From NCBI RefSeq assembly GCF_029407905.1, contig NC_073625.1:168040240-168104239 (forward strand): a DNA stretch of 64,000 nucleotides, in the 5' to 3' direction. The DNA comes from Bubalus kerabau. Lineage: Eukaryota; Chordata; Mammalia; Artiodactyla; Bovidae. Shown here one piece after another: positions 36,374 through 48,520 of this stretch (position 1 is the first letter of the stretch; every line of letters starts with the position of its first letter). The notes beneath the pieces are model-generated. The model was not told where the DNA came from. It saw nothing but the letters and a program-made list of their open reading frames with translations, and did no database searches. The position numbers were made by a program, and so were the translations under genes.

Positions 36374-37539
36374 CTGTTCAGTTCAGTTCAGTTCAGTCAC
36401 TCAGTCATGTCCAACTCTTGTGACCCCATGGACTGCAGCACACCAGGCCTCCCTGTCCATCACCAAATCCCAGAGCTTACTCAAACTCATATTCATTGAG
36501 TCCGTGATGCCATCCAACCATCTCACCCTCTGTCATCCCCTTCTCTTCCCACCTTCAATCTTTCCCAGAATCCGGGTCTTTTCCTATGAGTCCATTATTT
36601 GCATCATGTGGACAAGTATTGGAGTTTCAGTTTCAGCATCAGTCCTTCCAATGAATATTCAGGATCAATTCCCTTTAGGATGGACTGGTTGGATCTCCTT
36701 GCAGTCCAAGGGACTCTCAAGAGTCTTCAACACCACAGTTCCAAAGCATCAATTCTTCGGTTTTCAGCTTTCTTTATAGTCCAACTCTCACATCCATTCA
36801 TGACCACTGGAAAAACCATAGCCTTGTCTAGACAGACCTTTGTTGGCAAAGTAATGTCTCTGCTTTTTAATATGCTGTCTAGGTTGGTCATAACTTTTCT
36901 TCCAAGGAGCAAGAATCTTTTAATTTCATGGCTGCAGCCACCATCTGCAGTGATTTTGGAGCCCCCAAAATAAGGTCTGCCCCATCTATTTGCATGAAGT
37001 GATGGGACCAGATGCCATGATCTTAGTTTCCTGAATGTTTAAGCCAACTTTTTCACTCTCTTCTTTCACTTTCATTAAGAGGCTCTTTAGTTCTTCTTCA
37101 ATTTCTGCCATAAGTGTGGTGTCATCTGCATATCTTAGGTTATTGATATTTCTCCCGGCAATCTTGATTCTAGCTTGTGCTTCATCCAGTCCAGCATTTC
37201 CTATGATGTACTCTGCATATAAGTTAAATAAGCAGGGTGACAATATACAGCCTTAACGTACTCCTTTCCCTATTTGGAACCAGTCTGTTGTTCCATGTCC
37301 AGTTCTAAATGTTAGTTCTTGACCTGCATATAGATTTCTCAGGAGGCAGGTCAGGTGGTCTGGTATTCCCATCTCTTTCAGAATTTTCCACAGTTTGTTG
37401 TGATCGAGACAGTCAAAGGCTTTGGTGTAGTCAGTAAAGCAGAAGTAGATTTTTTTTTCTGGAACTCTCTTGCTTTTTTTTGATGATCCAACAGATGTTG
37501 GCAATGTGATCTCTTGTTCCTCTGCCTTTTCTAAATCCA
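36374..37539 (-). mobile_element. BovB LINE copy with TSD
   Basis: A 1.17-kb 5'-truncated copy including the YADD region (RYADDTTLMAE on the reverse strand). It is flanked by the exact 12-bp TSD GAGAAGGCAGAT at 36362-36373 and 37540-37551. Several small deletions break the frame. Confidence 0.95.
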
Positions 37540-37551
37540 GAGAAGGCAGAT

Positions 37552-38420
37552 AGTGATGTATATTTTAGGAAGCTCCTGTTCAAACAAAGGAGACAAAGCC
37601 TCTGGCGCTGCAACTGACACAGACACCAATAAGAGAAATATTGCTCAAGATTTTCCTTCATGTGACATGTAAATGGCAGCACAAAGGATTTCACAAAGAC
37701 GTAAGAGCTCTCTGAGAGGAAGGGGAGTTCAAATAAACATACAGTGAATTACTAGACATGGTTTCTGAGATCACCTTTCCTCCAGGTTTATCTGTCCAAA
37801 GTACGTGTAAAATGTGCCCGAGGGTAAGGAGATGAAGCCCCTAAATCCTGGAGACCTTTCACAACTCTGCATTCAGCACCATCATTTACTTTTTTGTGGC
37901 TGCTGTTGCTGATTTTTTTTTTACTTTACTTAGCTTTCTAAGAAGCAACTTAAAGGCCAATGTAACATTTCTCAGATTATTCCTGGTTATGAAAAATATA
38001 AAACATGAGGGAGAAAATTAAACACAGATGACATAGATGCCCTTGCCTTTGTTTCTTCATCTACAAATATTTGTAATTAAATTCTACTACAATGTTCACA
38101 TTCCTTCCTTGCCACTGTTTTATTTCTACTTTTATTCTGTGACTTCTCTTGTACCCTAATGCAAGCAAATATTAGTGAATTAAATCAGCCAAGGAATAAA
38201 ATTAGATGAAAACGTGTGACTCCTTCTTTTTTCGGCTAAATAGAACAGTTTTTAAAACTAAAAACTCTCAAATTTAGCTTTTCCCTCTTTGTTTACATTA
38301 AACTTCCAGAGTGTCTAATCTTTTCCTTTCCTCTGACATGCTAAGGAAAGGGATAAGACAGGTTTCTGTGAGATCCCTTATGAGCTCCTACTCTGTAATC
38401 CCATTTTAGTTACATACACA
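37552..38420. other. Unique sequence without a recognised gene
   Basis: No repeat or coding feature is recognised. Confidence 0.4.
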
Positions 38421-38892
38421 CAAAAAACCACTGTTTTGGAAATCCTCTCATTTGGGATAACATGAATGGAGCTGGGGGGCATTTGGCTAAATGGAATAAG
38501 TCAGACAGAGAAATGCTGTATGGTACCACTAAGATGTGGAATCTGAACATATGAAAACAGAAAGTATCATGGTGGGTACCAAGGGATAGGGGTGGGGTGA
38601 GGGGGGAACTGGCAGATGCTATGTAAGGACACAGACTTGGAAATAGTGGACAAATAAGTCCTAGAGAGCTAATATACCGTATGGTGATTATAGTTAACAG
38701 TACCGTATGATAATCTCCAAAGGTGCTTAGAGACTAGATCTTAATTGTCCCCACCACAAAAAAGAAATAATTATGTGACATGAAAGAGATGTTAGCTAAG
38801 GCTATGGTGGTAATCAGATTGCATTATCTTTTCTATACCTTAAACCAACACGATGTTTTATGCCAATTATATTTCAATTAAAAGACATTTAA
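38421..38892 (+). mobile_element. L1 LINE 3' fragment
   Basis: 'ggaataagtcagacagagaa', 'gagctaatataccgtatggt' and the ending 'tatatttcaattaaaa' are the ORF2 end and 3' UTR of an older L1. Confidence 0.75.
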
Positions 38893-39599
38893 TAAAGGTA
38901 GTTAAATGAGGAAGTAAAACTGAATTCTTTTTTCCCTCACTCTTCCTTCAAGCTATCTTGGTGACAGGGTGACTTAAGGCCTTCTGTGTAACTGGATAGG
39001 CAGGGTTCACACCTCCACCTGCCTGGGCAATATTACAGATCCTTTCTAGACTCAGCAGAGGCACTGAAAGGCAATAGTCATACAATAACTGGATGGGTTA
39101 TGATTGCTTATTAATTCGGTAAGTTCTTCAAAACCAATCTCTTGGTAAATGTACGAGGATGATCAAAAAGAGAGACCCAAAAGAATCCATGAATGCCAGA
39201 TTAAGAAGGAACATGAAAAGAATCTTTAGCCTGGGAGGTCACGGTCTACCATTTCTCACTTTCACCTTCAGAAAGAACTGCTTGTATCTGATCACATGTT
39301 TGTTTAATGAAGTGTCTGCCTTTAAATGAGTTAATGAACCTTTGTTTGCGGAACAAAATAGGCAATGCTGGTTTTTATGTGAATGGCAAGCTGACCATTG
39401 CTTCATTTCTCCTTAATTGTAATATTGTTTGAAAGCTTTATGCCACTAATAAGTTAGAGGCAATTTTGAGAGAATATTAAGGAACTAATGATACAATTTT
39501 TAGAATCTCAATATCACTTAAGAAAAATTTGAAAGCAGATCCAGTCAAAGCTGCTCCATTTGAAAGGAGAGAAGGAATCCAAAGTCTCTGCTCAGCCTC

Positions 39600-39745
39600 A
39601 CGTACACACCTGCAGCCCACACTGCACCCTGGACCCAGCCCCATTATGCACCCCCTCCCAGCCCTACTCTGTGCACCCTACCCTGCCCCATTCTGAATCC
39701 CCCCACCTAGCAACACTCTGCACCTGTCATCCTGTCCTTCACACT
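39600..39745 (+). repeat. C-rich degenerate minisatellite
   Basis: About five imperfect units of 24-26 bp built on TGCACCC-n-CAGCCC-n-ATTCTG. The strand bias to C is strong. A 72-codon frame across it is a by-product of the repeat. Confidence 0.5.
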
Positions 39746-40109
39746 CAGAAGCCCCTGAGGCCTGCTTTTGGAACATGAAGATTTCTCAAGACACATTTAG
39801 AAATTCATTGATCTAGTCTATCACTTTCTCACATCCTTTTCCTCTCCTAACATCGGTTATTTTTTTACTCATAATCACCTTTAACTGTGTAACAATCAAA
39901 GAACATGAATTGAACCACATTTTGTAGAAAACATACACTGCACTTGTAAAATAGAAAATTACTTGCCTTGTCAATTTAAGGTGATTAATTAGATTCATTC
40001 AATTTCTCTCATAACATCTTATACAAAAGATGATTAGGGTATAAAAATTAATAAACAAAACATTAGTTAAATAGAGGCAGAGTTTTCCTACTCTGCCACA
40101 ATAGCAGAG

Positions 40110-40370
40110 CCCAACAGGAAGAAGATCGACTCCCTCTTCTTGCCTGACAAGAAACTCAGCCAATGAGAGACAGTCGCAACTCAATGATGGAAAGCCACGG
40201 GCTCTACTGCCTCCCAACTTCCTTTTCCCTCTATGAAAGAGTGGTCCTCTCCATTCTTTGGGGATTTCCACGTGTCTCACCATGGTTGTAGACCCCAAAT
40301 CGCAATTCTCTGCTGACCCTGAATAATTTTTTTGCTGGAAAAATAACTGGCGGTTTGTTTGCTTCAGGTT
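40110..40370 (+). mobile_element. ERV LTR fragment (family copy 2)
   Basis: It shares with the 3.3-kb LTR the layout 'caacttccttttccctctat', a CCATGGTTG-type R start and 'tctgctgaccctgaataa'. The TATA box and polyadenylation signal are both degraded. There is no internal region, so it is a solo LTR or fragment. Confidence 0.6.
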
Positions 40371-41981
40371 AACAAGACATACAAATTTTCTTCCTTCCCC
40401 TTATCCTCTATTTTTCCCCTTTTCAAGTATTCCTCTTTTTTTTTTTTTCAAGTGAACCAAGGACTCTAGCAGTGCCCCAGATTTTTTAAAAGCAGAAATC
40501 TTTGTTTAAAGTCATGATTTCTGGGGTAGGAATCATTTTGTGTGTGTGTTTCTCCACCCAAGGAAATAAGTATTGTAAACAAGGGTCCTCATAAATGGAA
40601 TTCAAAGGAATTCTCTGATGCGGAGTTTTGGGACCTGAAGCATTTTGGCGGGGACAGTTCTCACCTTCTGAATTCCATCAGTGTGACCTTGGTGATGCAA
40701 TGAAATTTAAATTCATAGTAGCCTCTTTTTTGCTGGTCAGCATTGCAATAATAATAAAAGATACCAGTAATGGAGTCTGTTTAGTCAAGTATAAGGCAGC
40801 AACCCATGGTTTTGCAAGTGGTACAGTGTACAATGCTGCCAAATCTAACAAAGGCCATACATACTATAGACAAGGCAGAGTCATATATTGATTACAATTT
40901 TCCTGACAGATGAGAGTAAAATCCCATTTCTAACAAAATCACAAAAGGGTCTCAAGGTAGGGGTTTCATGACAGATATTTTCCTTTTCCACCTAAAAATC
41001 CATTCTCTGTCCGTCCCCTCCTTTCCCTACCTTGCTCTCTACTCAGAAAAACTTATTTGTCTGTTCTATAAAATAGAACCCATCTTCTGGTTGCAGTTTA
41101 ACCCAGAGAGTAGTATGGAGATGGGAAGGTCAGGGGAGAGAGGAGTCTGAGTAGCTATTTCTCTTTTACATCCCCTTTGTGTCAGCTAACCCCACCTGCC
41201 TCACTCTTTCTGGGTTCCTATTATAAGCCACACACCTGACCCTTTGGGGCTGACTAGGACACTGAAGAGTATTTGTCCTAGGTACCCACTCCAACAAATT
41301 TAGAAATAATGGCTTTGCAAATAAATAAATATTTCTGACCTTGTTCTATTTTGAAGGTGCTTCTGTTTCCCCTTGGTACTCTGACCACTGGGGGTCACTT
41401 CCTCATTCATACACAAGCAGTGCATATGTTGGCCCTTCTTTGTGCTCATGATCCAAACTGAGGGCCTCGGGTCCACTGATATGTGCCTGTGTACCTTCTT
41501 CCTAAGAGAAAAAATTAAATAAAGAGACAATCTGAAAAGAAGAGAAACATTTATAGGGTATAGAACCCTCCTAAAGTACAAATGCTTATGTTCATATTCA
41601 ATTTGGAGAGAAATGAAAATTCTTAGACATTTCTCTCTACTGTGAAAAACACCATTCCAAAATTCAGAACAACAAAAAAATCTCAATTTGCTATTTATTT
41701 AAAATGTTTAGTGATAAATGTCAAGGCATACAAACATTTTTAAATATGAGTCTTTTATCCTAACTTCAAACCACTGGTTCCATTTTCTTTGTAATAATTT
41801 ACATTTTTTTTCAAGATGGATATCAGAAGATATGCTTACAATATTCTAAAAACATTCAAATATCTAAACATACATATGTGAAAATATTTATAAGATTATT
41901 CTAAAACATGCTTATGCTTTAGATTCCTGATTTGTCAACTTAGATAGTACCTCTTGAATCAACAATATTGGATTAGCTATT
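40371..41981. other. Unique sequence; small unexplained ORF at 40700-40891
   Basis: I recognise no gene. An ATG at 40700 opens 63 codons beginning MKFKFIVASFLLVSI, a Lys then hydrophobic leader like a signal peptide, ending at 40891. No homologue is known to me, and it may be chance. Confidence 0.3.
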
Positions 41982-41988
41982 TAATAAA

Positions 41989-42196
41989 GGGCTTCCTTGG
42001 GGGCTCAATGGTAAAGAATTCACCTGCCAAGCAGGAGATGTGGGTTCGATCTCTGGGTCAGGAAGATTCCCTGGAGAAGGTAATGGCAACCCACTCCAGT
42101 ATTCTTACCTCAGAAATCCTATGGAGAGAGGAGCCTGGTGGGCTACAGTCCATGGGATTGGATACAACTTGGCAACTGAGCATGTATGCACGCACC
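41989..42196 (+). mobile_element. Bov-tA SINE with TSD
   Basis: Full head and body. The short TSD TAATAAA lies at 41982-41988 and 42197-42203. Confidence 0.9.
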
Positions 42197-42711
42197 TAAT
42201 AAAATCCCACTTGCTTTCACCAAACATTATATGATAAATACACACAATTTCTTTTATGTTTTCAAGGTTTCTAAAATTTATCTTCTGTCATTTACCTATA
42301 ACCATGTCCTCTGTGTTTTATCCAAATGCTGATTATACAAACTGACCAATATTAACATTTAGCATAGGGCATACCATACTAAAGAATCAAGTTGTATGGG
42401 GGAAAAAGGAGACAAGTGGCCTTAAACTGCTAAACATGTGCCAAAGGGAAAATGTTCTCAGCATCAAGGTCAAATTAATTTTCTTTTCAGAAACTCAATG
42501 AATTGCTCAAAACATTGTCACATGATTGTGCTTGTTCCTTCATCTTGAACCATAAATTCAGTAATATGGAATTTTAAATAAGAATTAAAAAATAATCATA
42601 CACTAGTCCATAAAATATGTACAGATACAGTATTATTTATGCTCAACATTCAATGGATTTATTAAGCCTAAGAAAATTTGTTAATGAGATTGAAATCATA
42701 GCTTTGGGAAC

Positions 42712-42725
42712 GTTACCTTGGTAAC
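42712..42725. promoter_or_regulatory. X-box (RFX-type) motif 1
   Basis: GTTACCTTGGTAAC is a perfect 6-2-6 palindrome matching the RFX X-box pattern (GTNNCC, spacer, GGNNAC). Confidence 0.5.
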
Positions 42726-42736
42726 AGTTTGGCTTG

Positions 42737-42750
42737 GTTTCCATGGTTAC
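42737..42750. promoter_or_regulatory. X-box (RFX-type) motif 2
   Basis: GTTTCCATGGTTAC is a second X-box-like site 25 bp centre to centre from the first, in unique sequence. TCF/LEF-like CCTTTGAT and SOX-like ACAAAG lie within about 60 bp downstream. Confidence 0.45.
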
Positions 42751-42759
42751 AAAGAGTAC

Positions 42760-45195
42760 AGCTGAGAGGCTCAAAGAATCACAATTTCCTTTGATTGGTA
42801 GATTCTCAAAAATGATGATTTGGAAAGTGACAGGGGATTAAAAAAAAAGGAAAAGATTTCCCTCTTGAGGAAAGAGACATTAAGTGTAATAATAGCACAC
42901 TGATGGCCAGACACAAGACAGGCCTTTGAAATGTAATGAAACCTCCCTCTGCCTCTTCATAAAAAGGCAAAAAAAAAAAAAGAAAATTGGACAGACTATC
43001 TCAATTTATAGCAGCATGAATCTGCAAACTAAAATCCCTGCTCCTGATTAATTGACCAAAATATGTTAGATTGTTTATGAAGCATTTTTGAAAAATTAGT
43101 TTAAAAGTTTACTGAGTTAAAAATGATTCAACAGACTAAAACAAATATTGTAAATTTCTCTTTATTGTCTTCTGGATTTGAGTAGGAAAAAATAACATGG
43201 TGTAATGGAAATATAGTGATGCGGCATTAAAAAATCAGAGTCAGGGATATCTTGGTAGCTAGTTGCATGTACTTAGGCATATCATTTATTTGCAATTATC
43301 AGTACTCACTATCAAAATTGACACAGAAATTGAATAATTGCCTATGCTACTCATTGGAAAATACTATAATACATGATTTTAAGATCTCTTTCTGCATCTT
43401 GAATCCTTTGATTTTAACATATTTCCTCCCAATTTGAAAAGCACACTGAAGAGATCTGTGGGCAGGCCAGGAAAAACGTGGACAAAAGCTCTAGACACTT
43501 AGCCCCTCCCTACTGTGTCAGAGCCTCATAAGAAGCAGGAAAAATGTCTAAGACTTCATTTAGATTTTCTCAGCAGGACGGATGTTTAAAGGAAAGGCCA
43601 AATGAACAGTCTTTCCCAGAGTTAACTATCTCCAGCTGGAAAGCAAAGCATTCAAAGACAAAGAACTTAAAAGCAAGGCAGATTCTCTGAGCAAGAGGAG
43701 TGAGGCCCAGCAAAATGGATGCGCTACAGGCCAAGGGTCTAGACACCTTGACGATGGTCTCCTAGTCCCCTTTACCAGACAATTCCCCAGCCCCTCAAAT
43801 TCTAACCCTCCAGTTCATAGACTAATCATTCTTTAGACTAATCATTCATAGACTAATCATTTCTAAAGAAAGAAATTCCGTGGGCCCAAGCAACCGTTTC
43901 CAAATGTGTCTCTGTTCCTGTGCTTGGTGAGAATATGGAGATGGCAGCTGGAAGAAGTGACAAGAGAATTACCCAGCCAAATCTTCACAGAAGCAGAGAA
44001 AGGCTCTAGGATCCCACTTGACTTCGGATACAATGGTTACCACTACAAGACAGGAACAGGATATATAACCAATTTAGGACATTGAAATGGATACAAAGTA
44101 TTTCACAAAAATTAAAAATGGTGGGGGTACAGAAATCAAATCCTTTAAGTAAGATATTACGGAGTCCATGCTGAATTCTACTCTTGATCTTCATGGTCCT
44201 GGGCTACATAATAATAGATTGTGGAAAAACAAGATATTAAACTAGAGCTCTGTGAATTTTATATAAAGTCAGAAAAGAAAATCATGGAGGAATTATCCAT
44301 ATTACATCAAATAGATTAGAAGATCTTATTAGAGATGGCTAAAAGAAAAAAGCATTTTAACACAGCAAAGATGTTATTGAAAGGAAAAAGGAAGGAAGAA
44401 ATGAGAGAAGTGAGACATGAAAGAAAGAGAATAAGGGAAAAAAGAAGTTGGCTGAAAGGGATATTCAAAGAAATGATAGTATACAAAAGTGAAGTAAAAA
44501 ATTAACTCTTGCAGCAAAAATTATCTAAGAAAATAAATTAAAAACTCTTACTGTTCCTTACCAAAAAAGAAATTAAAGAGAGAAAACACAAGCCCAAAGT
44601 ATCAAAATACTAAGCTTATAATGATAAAATAGCTGAGTAAAATGCAAATGCCAAGCTAAGGACCAGATTGGAGGAGCAAAAACAGCATTAGAGAACTAAG
44701 AAATAATTTGAAAATAATAGGTAATTCCAATAACTAGATTATACCAGGTAATATAGTAAAAGGGATAAAATGAACGATAATATAGAAAGTCTTGAGATAA
44801 TAATGTGAATGCAGAGGAATAGAATAAAATTATTAAAGTAATTAGAAAGAGGATAATAGAGAGTAGGTAATAACAATCACACCTAAGATAACCCTTGAAT
44901 CTAAAGTAGAGAGCACAACTAATGGAACAGAGAAAAATACCTCTAAAAGAACATTTTGCTCATATAAAAGAATAAATGAATGCATGGATCAAAAGATCAT
45001 GTGCTTCTAAAAGAAGCGTTACAAAACAATTAGCTTCTAACATGATAGCCAACTTCTTGAAATTCAAGGCTAAAGAAAGTATTCTTCAGTCATCTAGGCA
45101 AGGAAAGCAAGTCACTTATACGGTGGGAAATGCCTACTGTCTTTGGACAACCGCACAAATATCTAAAAAACCTTAGGGGCAGACAGTGCTATGTG
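42760..45195. other. Unique sequence, A-rich in its second half, no recognised gene
   Basis: At 43818-43861 there are three close copies of TAGACTAATCATT. From about 44250 to 44960 the plus strand is markedly A-rich, which may reflect very old retroposon sequence I cannot classify. Confidence 0.4.
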
Positions 45196-45322
45196 GCAAC
45201 ATGGATGGGAGTGGAGCTTTGGGGAGAATGGATTCATGCATATGTATGGGCTGTGCACCTGAAATTAGTGCACCATTGTTAATCAGCTACAATCTAGGGA
45301 AAAATAAAATGTTAAAAAAAAT
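45196..45322 (+). mobile_element. L1 LINE 3' end
   Basis: 'gcatatgtatgggctgtgc', 'acctgaaattagtgcaccat' and 'ttgttaatcagctacaatc' followed by an A-rich tail resemble a ruminant L1 3' terminus. Confidence 0.6.
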
Positions 45323-47100
45323 GGAACACTGGCTACAAAGATTTAAGAGGAAATCAAGAATTATCCAGGAAAGTTATATGCAGCCAATCTGCAATCTGTC
45401 AAGCAAGTGTAAAGACAACAACAAAAAAGATTTTTTTTCAGATACACGTGAATGCAGGAGACATGAATCCATGATGCCTTACAACATATGGAGCCCCCCA
45501 AATATAGTAAAGTTGTGGCAAAGAACTTAAGGTAATTACTGAAAACTTTATATAGAGAACTGAGGCTAAATGTTAAGGTATCATATAGAATATAAATTTA
45601 GAATTTCTTACATACACATGATCAATATGTAAGTTTAGGCTTTATAGACTAGAAAAATAATCTATACATCCCAAGTCAAGAGAGGAGAAGAAAGTGGGGT
45701 TGTATAGGACTATATAAGCAAACACGTAAGTGAGATGAGGGGTTTGCCTGCAAATATCTTGCAGAAGAGAATTTCAGAGAGATGTTACTGAGCAAGGACT
45801 TACTGCCTGATTTATACAGAAGCCAGTAATATGGTGCCAGCTTTTGAGAAAAGAAAGAACTTTATTTCAACTTTGACCAGCAAAGACTCAGGAGGCAAGT
45901 TTCTCAAATCTGCCTGGTGATCCAAGGTGAAGGGTGAAATTTAAGAGCTTAGGGGCAATTTTAAACTTGGAAGCTGATTGGCTAATATTGAATTAGTTCA
46001 TATATGCTACTTGTGCTAATGAAAGCTAGATTTTCCTTAATGAAGACTTCTTACTTTGTAAAAGGGCTCTGGTGGCAACATTCATATTCTTTGAGTTTCA
46101 CAGACTGAAGATTCTTGGCTTTGAGGTCACCCTGGAGACAGGGGTTCCCATCCTGTCCCTATGCAGTGCTGCCTATGTAAAATAACTCAAGGTTTGTTTA
46201 ATCAACCACCTATTGAAGGAAGCAAAACCAGTTCAAGATGGCACTGTTTCAATTTGGTTAATCAACAACTTATTTAAGCAAGCAAAAACAGTTTAGCCTG
46301 ATGTTATTTCATAGAGGGAATAGTTAGAGAAAGCCCTAAGGTGTAAGGATCCTGGACATGTCCTAGGTACAGCAAGGAGACCAGCACGAGTAAAATAGAT
46401 CATGGGGAAGAGTATTGGAAGATGTGATAAGATATTACAGGTTCTTTGGAGCTCATTCCAAAGATTGAGGAGCAGGATAATATGATCTAACTTATACTTT
46501 CAAAGTGTCATTCTTGCTGTTGAATCAAGAACTAACTCTGTGGGGTAAGGGTAGAAACAAGGTGTCTATTTATGAGATGATTGCATGGCTTTTTATGAGA
46601 TTATCATGGCTAGATTATGATGGAAGCAGTGAAAGCAAAAAGAACTGGTGTGATTCTAGGTGTATTTTGAAGAAAGAGCCAAAAAACTTCCTGTGTGAAA
46701 TACAAGGTGTGAGATAAAGAGAGGAGTCAAGAATGACCCACAAGATTTGACCTAACTGGAAAGATAGGGTTGCCAAAGAGTAGACAGGTAAAGCACATTA
46801 GTTCAGTTTGTACGTGTTTAGTTCAAGATGTTATTATATAAATAGACATACTGTATATTTTGGAGTAATCAAAATTTTTATTGTATTTAAAGCTGTAAGA
46901 CTAGAGAAGATCACCAAAGAAGTACATGTGTAGGGAAAAAAAATGACTAGAGTGAGCAATAGAGTACCATAAAATAACCTTTGAAAGAAATGTCACCAGC
47001 AAAATAGCTTGAAAAAGATTGATGAGTAAAACCCCCCCCCAAAAAAATGGGGGGGGAGGGGAATATGCTAAAAATTATTAAGAAAAGTGTATGAGCAAAT
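45323..47100. other. Sequence without a recognised gene; possible old LTR remnant
   Basis: The block 45780-46330 has the composition of an antisense LTR. It includes two imperfect copies of a 45-bp unit around 'tttgtttaatcaaccaccta' and 'ttggttaatcaacaactta' (46190-46310). I cannot place it in a family. Confidence 0.3.
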
Positions 47101-47114
47101 GAACTTATCTACAA

Positions 47115-47308
47115 AACTGACTCACAGACATAGAGAAAAGACTTGTGGTTGCCAAGGAGGACGGGGAGTGAGGGATTGGAAGTTTGGGGTTAGCAGGTGC
47201 AAACTATTAAATATAGGATGGAAAAACAATAAGGTCCTACTGCATAGCACAGGGAACTATATTCAATATCCTAAAATAAACCATCATGGAAAACAATATG
47301 AAAAAGAA

Positions 47309-47357
<49 letters not shown>

Positions 47358-47490
47358 CATATATATATATATAGCATATATATATAGCATATATATATAT
47401 ATAGCATATATATATAAAACAGAATCATTTTGCTGTACAGCAGAAATTAACATTGTAAATCAACAATAACTCTTCAATAAATTAAAAAAA
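47115..47490 (+). mobile_element. L1 LINE 3' end with internal microsatellite
   Basis: 'gcacagggaactatattcaa', 'aaaacagaatcattttgctg' and 'tgtacagcagaaattaacat' mark the ruminant L1 3' region. A long (TG)n(TA)n tract interrupts it. Confidence 0.8.
47309..47417. repeat. (TG)n(TA)n tract with GC interruptions
   Basis: A TG run, then TA runs broken four times by AGC (TATAGCATATA) at short, regular intervals. It sits inside the L1 3' end. Confidence 0.85.
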
Positions 47491-47860
47491 GAATCACCAG
47501 CAGTGCATAAGAGCTACCACTGCTCCATGTCCTGTCAACACTTGGTACGGTCAGTCCTTTTAATTTCTGCCATGTTAGTAAGTATATCACAGTATCTCAT
47601 TTAATTTTTTTCTTTTTCCCACTGAAGTTGAGCACAGTACAGGTCTGTTTGTATAAGATTTGTATGTGTAGAAGTTTTTAATATATTAATATATTCCCAT
47701 GTTATACATACAAGCATTTTTTTAAACCTAAAAACATACATATAAAGGTAACAGTAATGACTTGGTGGTGGGGGGTGAGGAACTGGTGCAGGGGGAAAAG
47801 ATAATCTTTTCATTTATGATTTTCAGTATAATTTCAATCTGTTTGCCCTATCAATGTGGT

Positions 47861-48009
47861 GTTGTTGTTCAGTCACTAAGTTGTGTCTGACTCTTCGTGA
47901 CCCCATGGACTGCAGCATGCCTGGAATTTGCTCAAACTCAAGTCCATTGAGTTGATGATGCCATCCAACCATCTCATCCTCTGTTGCCCCCTTATCCTTT
48001 TGCCTTCCA
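47861..48009 (-). mobile_element. BovB 3' end fragment, diverged
   Basis: 'gttgttgttcagtcactaag', 'actgcagcatgcctggaatt' and 'gatgccatccaaccatctca' match the reversed BovB 3' end, with a small deletion. Confidence 0.85.
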
Positions 48010-48175
48010 CACTTCTATTTTAAAAATATAAATTAAAAATTGAAGTTCCAAATTATTTTAAACCATATATTCTTAAGCAAACATGCAAGATTAGCATACA
48101 ACTTTTAATATGTCACCAGTTAACCCTTTTTCTGGATAAATACTATAGATTTTCTATGTCCAACATAGTAGCCAT

Positions 48176-48455
48176 AGTAAAATATATTATCTAAATTAAA
48201 TTTACCTGTTTCTTTTAAATTTTTTAAGTGGCTTCCCAGGTGGCTCAGTGGTAGAGTCCGCCTGCCAATGCAGGCTAGAATACTGAGTGGGTTGACATTT
48301 CTTCCTCCTGAGGATCTTCCCAACACAGAGATCAAACTTACATCTCTCGCATCTCCTGCATTGGCAGGCAGACTCTTTACCACTGAGCCACTTGGGAAGC
48401 CACTTAAAAAATTTAAAAGAAACAGGTAAAATTAATTTAGATAATATATTTTACT
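48176..48455. repeat. Inverted repeat built on a Bov-tA head and its flank
   Basis: The left arm 48176-48274 and right arm 48355-48455 are reverse complements at about 90% or better. Each contains the flank AGTAAAATATATTAT and the SINE head up to CCAATGCAGG. The loop is 80 bp. Confidence 0.9.
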
Positions 48456-48520
48456 TAACTATTTCAAACATATTATACTTTCAACATGTGACATTAGTCA
48501 AATTTCAAGTGGTTACGGAG

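Noticed and set aside
47087..47453. Frames rich in Tyr/Ile near 47.3 kb
   Set aside because: They are translations of a (TG)n(TA)n microsatellite in an L1 3' end.
48456..48520. Filler between the inverted SINE segments as a duplicate of 48100-48165
   Set aside because: There is only loose resemblance around 'acttt(t/c)aa(t/c)atgt', which is not enough to claim a common origin by eye.
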